From positions 3,374,572-3,438,571 of the forward strand of contig NC_036448.1 of NCBI RefSeq assembly GCF_002775205.1: 64,000 nt of DNA. Direction: 5' to 3'. Both the position numbers and the translations under genes were made by a program. Shown here in pieces: positions 56,355-64,000 of the stretch (the stretch's first letter is position 1; each line of letters opens with the position of its first letter). This DNA is from Xiphophorus maculatus (lineage: Eukaryota; Chordata; Actinopteri; Cyprinodontiformes; Poeciliidae). The notes below the pieces were generated by a model. The model was not told the origin of the DNA and did no database searches. It saw only the letters and a list, made by a program, of their open reading frames with translations.

Positions 56355-57666
56355 TCAACGCTGCTGCTGCTGCCGCCTCTTCCGGCGCTGCCGCCGCCCC
56401 ACGTCCTCAAAGGGCCCAACAGGGGGGTCAGGGGTCACCAACCCATCGGTCATCCTCTGGTAGACCAGGGTGGAGTCGGACGCCACGGCACACAGCAGCA
56501 GAGGGAAGCCCCGGTCCAGCGCCTGGCGGATGCTGCTCAGCAGAGAGGGAGAAGCTGAGTTAACAGAGCGACAGGAGGGAAGGTGAGGAGAGGCGGAGCG
56601 GTTCTGCTGCGGAACGGACCTCCTGTGGCTCAGAGATTGGTGAACTGGCAGCGGCAGAACGGTGTAGACCGGACCCCCATCCTTCTCCTGGGCCTCCAGC
56701 AGAACCGCCTGCAGGTCGGGAATTTTCACACAGGAGACCTCCTTCCACCGACGCACTGCAGAGCACAAACACACAGCCTGCTGACATTTATACGGCCGAT
56801 ACCAAGAGTTTGAAATAAAACGCTCAGATTTCAGGGTTTTTTTTCAGCATGTCTAAACCTATGGGTGTACTGATAACTCGGTCCAGATTTCCTTAATTTT
56901 GAGAGATCGGCCGATATTTACATGTGAAACAGATCTTATGTACCTCAATAAAGGTCCAAAAATCAACCACTGTCCTCTTCCGCTCTGCTGTGAGAGGTCT
57001 GACTGACAGACCCACCAAGTCATGTCTGAACATTAATAATCAGCAATGTTGTCAACTCAGTGACTGTCTTGCTACATTTAGCCACATTTCAGACAAAAAA
57101 AATGGAATCGGTCAAAATCGGAATCGGAAGATCGGTAATCAGCGATCGGCCAGATCTGACATCGGTGCTGATGGCTGTTTACCTTGTTAATAAATGAGTT
57201 GTCTTGTTTGTTTGTTTTTTTAAATCCAACAATCCAAGAACTAGGTGCGAACTAGGAGTCTACAAAAGTTATGAATGGATGGATAAATAAGAGGCTGTGC
57301 CAACGGGTCGGATGGATAAACAAGTATGTGGGTGGAAGGGTAAATCTATTGACATGGATGGATGAACAGAAGGACGAACTTGAATTGGCAACTTTTAGAC
57401 TGTGGGACAGGTAACCCTGGTGATCAAACATGGCGTCCAACTCACCCTCAGTCAGATCCATGTAGACTAGAAAAGCTGCGTGGATCTGCTCGCTGTCCCC
57501 CACCTGCAGCTCTTTCATCTGCTGGAGCTAAAACAGGAAACCCCCGCTGGTCAATCCATCTGAGGGTCCGACAGAGCTCAGCCCTCCCCCGGCCAGGGTT
57601 CCTGTCACTCACCGCGGGATGCCGCAGGATCCAGTTAGCCTCCGCTCCGTCTGATGCCCCGGACAT
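56355..57666 (-). CDS. tsen15: tRNA-splicing endonuclease subunit TSEN15
   Basis: Structural subunit of the nuclear TSEN complex that cuts introns from pre-tRNAs, paired with TSEN34. Exons in transcript order: 57666-57613, 57527-57446, 56755-56355; 537 nt, 178 aa (human 171). Family stretches: IHAAFLVYMDLTE, WKEVSCVKIPDLQAVLLE, VYTVLPLPVHQSLSHRR, IRQALDRGFPLLLCAVASD, DSTLVYQRMTDGLVTPDPP. The N-terminus is shorter than in human. About 25 residues rich in Ser and Pro sit between SLSHRR and SSIRQAL. The C-terminus extends into a basic tail, RRQRRKRRQQQQR, partly from a CAG-like repeat. Converges with c1orf21. Confidence 0.94.
56862..57175. mobile_element. ATCGGCC-family element, copy E
   Basis: TATGGGTGTACTGATAACTC at the left, then GAGAGATCGGCCGATATTTA, GGTCAAAATCGGAATCGG, and a right end CAGCGATCGGCCAGATCTGA. 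Closely parallels copy A (23262-23620). In tsen15 intron 2. Confidence 0.7.
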
Positions 57667-58369
57667 CTTACACTAAACGTCTCTACAGGTAAAACACAGC
57701 AGGTCCCAGAGCTGCCTAGCAAGGCACGGCTGGTGTTTTCAGATTTACCGGCGTTCTGCAGCAAAGTTAGTCCGGGTGGAAACACACTCGTCTTTTCTTT
57801 TCCGTATACTGGGGTCAAAAAAACAAAAACAAAAACTGAATGTGAAGCAGTAACTTCCTGACGGACTGAACTCAGATATCACACTGATTCAGCTCTGTCT
57901 GTATGGAGCTCCTGGGGTGCCATTGTTGTGACCTTCCTTTTAACAAAACAAATAAATAAATAAACGATTGGTTTGTGATAAGATAAATTACCAATCAGGA
58001 AATCAGTAGTATGTAGGGGTAAATTGGACTAAATTAAATAAAAAATTAAATGTACCATGAAATAAACAAATGTTTAATTGAATGCTTAAAGAATTTATTT
58101 AACAGACAATTAATTTACTAAATATGTCACTTTGTATTTTTATATATTTACTCAGGCTCAGTGGTGGTTATAGAATAAATTTACCAAGGGGAGCATGGTG
58201 GGGCCAGTGTTTTGTGTGTGGGGGGGTGAGTGTGTGTATGTTGGGAGGCGGGGGGGGGGGGGGGGGGTTGCTTTCATGGGGGCACAAAGCTACTGAAGTG
58301 TTTAACTGACAGTTTGGAAATGAATTCAGGAGCAGGATCTTGTTTAAAGCAAAACTCATTTAAAGCAAG

Positions 58370-58810
58370 AAAATTTTAAGATTGATCTCTCATTAAAACC
58401 AAAATATCTTCTCTTTTAAATTAGAAAGGTTGGAAACAGCAAGATGTCATCCACAAGAAACCAGGTCAGAAGAAGGAGCAGCGAGCCACTTTATGCCTTC
58501 TTAACAAGCCATAATATGTCAGAGGAGCGTATTTTGATATCCCGTTAAAATGAGAAATTTTCTGACTGTAATGAGATATATTGCAAAACACAACTGATGA
58601 CGAGGCAAAACTGTTGTTATAAGTGAAATAACCTGCCAATGGAACAAGCACTTCTTTCCCAATTGAACAAACTATTTACTTAAAACAAGCTCCTGTGTCT
58701 CGCTGACATGTTTGTTGTAAGTTAGGTTTGATTTATTTCAAGTGTATTAAGATACTTTCACTAGAAACTAGATCAAAAATACTTGATACGATTTTGTGTT
58801 TTTGCAGTGT
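58370..58810. mobile_element. DNA transposon remnant with TTTTTGCAGTG end
   Basis: AAACAAGCTCCTGTGTCTCG, CACTAGAAACTAGATCAAAA and GATTTTGTGTTTTTGCAGTG follow the order of a common fish element whose ends read CACTGCAAAAA. The left end is lost. Confidence 0.55.
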
Positions 58811-58835
58811 AAAGAACTGGTTTTAGCAAGAAACT

Positions 58836-58870
58836 AAATTCAGGAGCAACAAGATGCTGCTCCTGAATTT
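58836..58870. repeat. Perfect 13-bp hairpin, 9-nt loop
   Basis: AAATTCAGGAGCA at 58836-58848, exact complement at 58858-58870. The block GAATTCAGGAGCAGGATCTTG at 58323 is related. Confidence 0.85.
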
Positions 58871-58917
58871 ATTTCCAAGTTCTGGCAATTAAATGTTTTG
58901 TACAAACAAAAGAATAA

Positions 58918-58960
<43 letters not shown>

Positions 58961-60354
58961 GCACACAGAAACACAAAAGAACAACATGTCATTCAAAATA
59001 TTAATATTAATATTAACTAAGCCAAAGAGCCACTTGTAGCTCAAGAGCTACTGATCTGACCACTTACCTAGCAAATGAAAACTTTGATCATGTCTCAATA
59101 TGGCTGAAGCTGAAACTGCAACACCATAATTTTTTAATCATTGTTAAAGTAAAAGGTAGTTTACGTGCCAGCATAAATCATCATAAGAAGCTGATTTATT
59201 ATGATCTCTTTGGTAGAAATGATGAGATCCATAGCAGCACTGCCCCCTGCAGGCCCCCGTCTAGTACCGCCCGTGCTCGGATTATCTGCCTGGTATCAAA
59301 ATTAGTTTGATGATCTTAAACATTTTAGTATGAGGAAAAAAAGCGGGGAAAAAAACAAAATTGTAAGTGAAGTAATAACACACAACAACAAGTCATTGGT
59401 ATGTACTGTTACAATGAGGGGAAAAAACATAAAAAGTTTTGAGTTGTGCTCATTTCAGAACCGCAGACTTTCACCAGCTGTAACAATAAAACACAGTTAA
59501 TACAGATGATGCACAGACTAACACCACGAACTGCTCTTTCAGCAGCTCGTATCCATTCAGGTGTTTTACTGGAAGCTGCTCATAATGAAAATGGCTGATG
59601 CACAGCGCCCCTTGTGGTGGGCAGCAGGAATTGCAGCCTGTTTTTGTCAGAGGCTGATGTCACATCGCACGTCCCTGTGGTTTTTCTTCTTCTCCTTTCT
59701 AACTAAGCTCTCTCCGTATCCACGTCGAGTCTCCATAGTTACAAAGTATTCACGATTATTTTCTGTTCTTTCTGAATGGTGACAAGAAGCTACAACGAAG
59801 GACCCTCACTAAGTCTTAACATTGTGAACGGTGCAGAACTTTTTCTAACGTACGTGTGATATCGCCATGTTTTTGTTTCTGGAAGCATTTTTTTTTTGGT
59901 GGAACCTTTGCTGCCGTTGTTCGCGCAGCAACTAGTGAGCCCAGCTTCCTCTGCAACACAGACACGTTAACCATCATTATGTGGACATTAGAAGGCCTGC
60001 GCCGTACCCCATTCTGTAGATGTATGGGGGGCCAAAAGGGTCAAAAATAAATATATCTGTATCATGAAATAAATACCTTAAATGACTCATTAAATAATCT
60101 AATATGCATTTTAAATGGTGAAATTAAATAATTAAATATTATTTTTTTGGAAAAGAAATGTATTTAAAAAAATACATAGAATTATTTGAATCTCTATGTA
60201 TTTTTAAATTAATAGAGGGAAATAAGATAATGATTGCAGGAACATAATCCCATGGTGGGAGTGTCTTGATACAGGGGGTAATTTGATACAGGAAAGATAG
60301 GTGTGCTTCTCAGAATTGGAATGGAAAGACTGTAATGTTCCATGAAATCCAAAT

Positions 60355-60745
60355 TGCGGTGCCATACACACGAAAGACCAGATCTCGAGCAGAAGAAGAA
60401 TAACAGCGCTTGTTTTTAAGGAACACAGTGAGGAGAGATTTGTCATTTTTTTCCAATGGGGATAATTAATCTCTCAGGGAAGACAAGAAGGATACGTGGA
60501 CTCTGGCTTCTTTTGGTTCTTTTTGTCTCTCTTCTCAGCTCGACGTCGCCCCCTATGAGGCTGTAGTGAAAACTGTACCTCTTAGTGAAACAGCTCTTCT
60601 GACGGAGAGAAAATGGGATGGAAAAAGGGGCAACTAGGGGTTTGTCAAAGCTTTGTAAATGTTACAAATAACATTGATGCATCTCTCTTAAATATTTTAT
60701 ATAATTACTGCAAAACCTTGGTGATTTTAAGCATTTGTTTTAGCA
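60355..60745 (+). repeat. Duplicated 390-bp block, copy 1
   Basis: Matches 62735-63125 in the same orientation over its length: GAGCAGAAGAAGAA, CGCTTGTTTTTAAGGAA, GAGATTTGTCATTTT, TAGTGAAAACTGTACCTC, ATGTTACAAATAACATTGA. I do not recognise the family. Confidence 0.75.
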
Positions 60746-60929
60746 CAATTTTTAGCAAACTGGAGAAGTTTTTTAGTCAAATTTTAAGATGTAGGCTTCT
60801 GAGATTGAAGAACTAGAAAATTATTTAAGGAATCATTTTTTTTCTTAATTTCACACAGCATAAAAAGGTTTTCTGTGTTTATTATACAGTGCATTAATGG
60901 TCTTTATCAGCCTAAGCAAAAGGAAACAC

Positions 60930-62520
60930 AAACAAGTTCTGAACGTCAGACTTTTTATTTAAAAAAAAAAAAGAAATAGTAAAACAAACATTGAAACAGT
61001 GTACTATTAGTACAGTCCCATATGACAAAATGTGTTATGAAAACAAACCACATAAATGATGTGTCTTTGATATGTAATAAATTAATCAGCAAAACAAAAG
61101 TAATAAAATGCTTATACATCGGTGCTGCACAGGAAAATTTTGAAACTCCAATGCTTAAAAAAAAATCAAATCTTACAATTTTAAGACACCTGAGAATATA
61201 AATATAAAAAAACAGCCATTTGTAGCTATTATTTAATTCCACAGTTCTTCCAAATGACCTTAACTAAAGCTTTAATAGGAGAGCTTTTTTTAAAAAAAAA
61301 AACCAACATTGTAGAAAAATGAGCCATCATAAAACATAAAAATACAGCACATCCACTTCCTGTACAGTGTGCATAACTGAATTAGTGTGGTTGAGATATC
61401 GTTGTCCCTCAAAGCAGAAAAGAAAATAATAATAATATAAAAAAAGAGATTCATCCAAACTGGATAATGTCTTCTACAAAACTGAGACTTTGTGTTCTAA
61501 TCATTTCCCCTTTTAGGTCACTCCATTAACCAGCAGTTGACTTAAACCCTTTATTAGAAAAAAAACCCCTGCTGTAGCCAAAGCCTAAAGGAAGTTGAAT
61601 GATTTATCCGTTGGAAAGGACTTCAGCTAACTTTGGAAAACTAGAGGCTAAATGACAAGCTGGGAATACTGGAAAGAAAGGGTTGGAGGGAATCTGCACC
61701 GACGCTGCAAAACAAAGTAAAACTGTGAGGTATGTTCTTGTGATTTTATAGCTATAAGAGTCAGCTGACTCGTCCACCTGCCATGAGAGACAGCAGGACA
61801 TCTGAAAACAGAAGTAGATTGTGTTTGTTCCTTTTGTTTTAAACAGTCCATGTGTTGGTAGGTTACTGCCAGCAGTAAACCTCCTTCAGAAAAAAAAAGT
61901 GTATAAAAATATCAGTGTTGCTTTCTTTTTGTTTGTTTTTTTTACTTCAACGGGTTCCCACTGACACGGAACCGACATTGAACTGCTGCCGTTTGTGAAA
62001 AATAGAGAGGAAGACATCTTGAATCGGAAGAGATTACGTCGGAGGATCAAGGTACAACAATCATCTACGAAAGAAATTCCACAAGAAGAAATGGCCTGGA
62101 TAACTAGGTTAGACTAAAAAGAAAAACAACAAAAATAATAAAAGCAACGACTACCCGGTTCGTTTATCTCGCTTTTTAAAGCAAATGGGGAAAAGGCAGT
62201 TTTATTCTCTTTTTATACAAACCATTTGTTATAAACATTAGCAAAGTTTCCACAGTGCGTGCTTGTAGAGACTCAGTCACAGTGCAAGCCATTCCACTCT
62301 TCAGCCATGTGCATCTTTCAGGGAAAAAAAAAAGAAGTGCCATCTTGCATGTTTCTGATGGAATATCCACCTTTGTGATGATGCAGCTGTAAACACGGTG
62401 AATAAGTAGTCATGACGATGCTCAAGGCTTTCAAACGTCTCCTGATAGAACTGGTCGCTGAGACAAAAGGAATGTGGGATAAACAGTGTAGGAATCACTG
62501 ACACGAAAGACAGACTGGCT
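60930..62520 (-). other. Possible 3'UTR of a gene beyond the right edge
   Basis: A minus-strand AATAAA followed by T-rich sequence lies near 60953-60961. The stretch upstream of it (on the minus strand) is AT-rich, without repeats I recognise or coding exons. Weak inference only. Confidence 0.2.
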
Positions 62521-62734
62521 TCACCTTGAGCAAAAACTCCTGAACATACGTGGCCCGGTTACTGGTACCAAGGTCCGCTTTTCAGAATGACTCAAATTTT
62601 CAGTCGCGAAAATTTTTCGGTTAAAAGCCCCTTTACTTGTGATGCAACAGGAAGTGGCGCAGTGAACCTGTTGCTCCAAACTGCGCCCACTGCCCGCTTC
62701 GACAGCAACAATAAAGCACCCAACCAAAAGGTAG

Positions 62735-63125
62735 CGCCATTCACACAAAAAAAGCTAAATCTTGAGCAGAAGAAGAAGAACAACAACAACAACAACAACC
62801 AACAACAACGCTTGTTTTTAAGGAAAGGAGCGAAGAGAGATTTGTCATTTTCCCCGTGGGGATTATTCATCTCGCAGGGAGGAGGATACATCGAGTCTAG
62901 CTTCGTTCGCTTCCTTTTTTTTGTCTCTTCCCAGCTCTACGTCGCCCTCTGGAGGCTTTAGTGAAAACTGTACCTCGGAGTAAAACGCCTGTTCGGGTGG
63001 AGTATGAAAAAGGGGCGCGTGCTCACCTGCTAAAGGTATGTCAAGGCATTTTGAATGTTACAAATAACATTGACGTAACTGTATTTTTCAATAATTACTA
63101 CAATACTTTGGTCATTTTTAGTCTT
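62735..63125 (+). repeat. Duplicated 390-bp block, copy 2
   Basis: See 60355-60745. This copy has an extra (AAC)n stretch at about 62778-62808 and GC-richer bases at many shared positions. Confidence 0.75.
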
Positions 63126-64000
63126 TCCTTAAAAATGTAATGCCGGCTCCTTCTTATTCCTGAATGATTTGCTTTTCTTTCTAATGTTTTGGAGGGTTTT
63201 ATGCGGCAGGTTTTAAACGTTTTATTTGGTACGTTTTCGTTTGACAAAAATGGTTCTGGGTTACCTTTGCTGCTTCGCCATTTTGTTCCCCGATATAACA
63301 GCCAGGAATTACAGTTCCCATCCCTCTACTTATAGTTGCAGTGGGTTTCCGATAATTTGTGCATTGAGTCGGGAAAAAGTAAATTAATGTAACCCAAAAT
63401 GGACCATATGCTAATTAATGTGCTCAGTGCGCAAAGTAAACTAGTAGCAACTTCATGCTGGTAAATAACATGTATTGTACCCACAAAACCTGTTTTTCCC
63501 TACAAGTTCTAACTGATATCTATGGAGGAGGATTTGGGGCCTCTGGGAAATAATAATAATGAATGAAAATCTGACTTTAATCCCAGAATTCCAACTTTTT
63601 TCCCAGAAATCTGACTTCATGAATCCTTTTTTTTTGCCAGGAGCCATAATACTCTTCCACATATCAGTGAATGTCTGGCTGCAACAGTGTAGGAATGAAC
63701 TGCATGTTCTTTCTTCTCCACTGAAATTTTGACTGAAGCGTGATGAAAACTGTTACTATGCATAATGACAAAGCAGCAAAGCAAGCAGCACCAGACTGAA
63801 CTTATTAGGCTAATAAAAGCTGCTACTATTTTTTTGTTTTGTTAACACATCGGGTCTGACAATGTAGCAGTCAGAATTGTTGGCTGCTTTCCTTTGGTCA
63901 AGTGAAGGCAGCCATGTTTTGTTTGCATCTTATTACTGACACCAGCTTTTCTTCAGTGCCGATGATCCAAATGCCTAGCAACCATGTTTGGATTTCCACA
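63126..64000. other. Window end, no gene seen
   Basis: Contains a foldback-family end at about 63555-63660 (TGACTTTAATCCCAGAATTC, GAGCCATAATACTCTTCC). Otherwise nothing recognised. Confidence 0.45.

Larger units (their letters stand above)
57667..60354. other. Non-coding region downstream of all genes
   Basis: Starts with the tsen15 promoter side. Holds a run of 18 G at 58250-58267, a (CA)n tract at 58924-58957 and the elements listed separately. No exon recognised. Confidence 0.5.

Noticed and set aside
62587-62961. 124-codon frame near the right end
   Set aside because: Includes an (AAC)n run giving poly-Asn and overlaps the duplicated non-coding block; frame not kept in the other copy.

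Overview
The window is vertebrate nuclear DNA, most likely from a ray-finned (teleost, probably percomorph) fish. It holds eight multi-exon protein-coding genes with GT..AG introns, recognised from conserved protein families. Between and inside them lie many non-autonomous DNA transposons of the kinds common in fish, plus a tRNA-like SINE and LINE 3' ends. There are no operons, phage, CRISPR or bacterial features. All exon models below were joined by hand; every one keeps frame and ends at a stop.

Layout: (1) 1-4224: repeats, then a probable bcl6 5' noncoding exon carrying four TTCNNNGAA sites. (2) 4225-8395 (+): bcl6, a BTB/six-zinc-finger repressor, with a 3'UTR containing two perfect hairpins. 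(3) 11450-18213 (-): cmpk1, UMP-CMP kinase, tail-to-tail with bcl6. (4) 19310-20912 (+): fam78b, head-to-head with cmpk1. (5) 20913-24900: fam78b 3'UTR and nested MITEs. (6) 25574-34818 (-): slc35a3, a Golgi UDP-GlcNAc transporter whose introns are full of transposons, with a probable 5' noncoding exon near 37311. (7) 38558-42851 (+): imp3, U3 snoRNP protein, in seven exons. (8) 44439-47297 (-): sec22b, an ER-Golgi SNARE, head-to-head at short distance with (9) c1orf21 (47700 for the uORF, 49690-54785 for the CDS, +). (10) 56355-57666 (-): tsen15, tRNA-splicing endonuclease subunit. (11) 57667-64000: no coding gene seen; repeats and a possible 3'UTR of a gene beyond the edge.

The genes do not form one pathway. 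They are housekeeping genes (nucleotide kinase, rRNA and tRNA processing, secretory traffic, nucleotide-sugar transport) plus one immune/developmental repressor. C1orf21 and TSEN15 are also neighbours in human, so that pair is old synteny. No new multi-gene system was found. The most unusual signals are the STAT/BCL6-type site cluster upstream of bcl6, a set of perfect short-loop inverted repeats scattered through non-coding DNA, nested transposons with readable target-site duplications, and possible alternative starts or uORFs in fam78b, cmpk1, c1orf21 and slc35a3.
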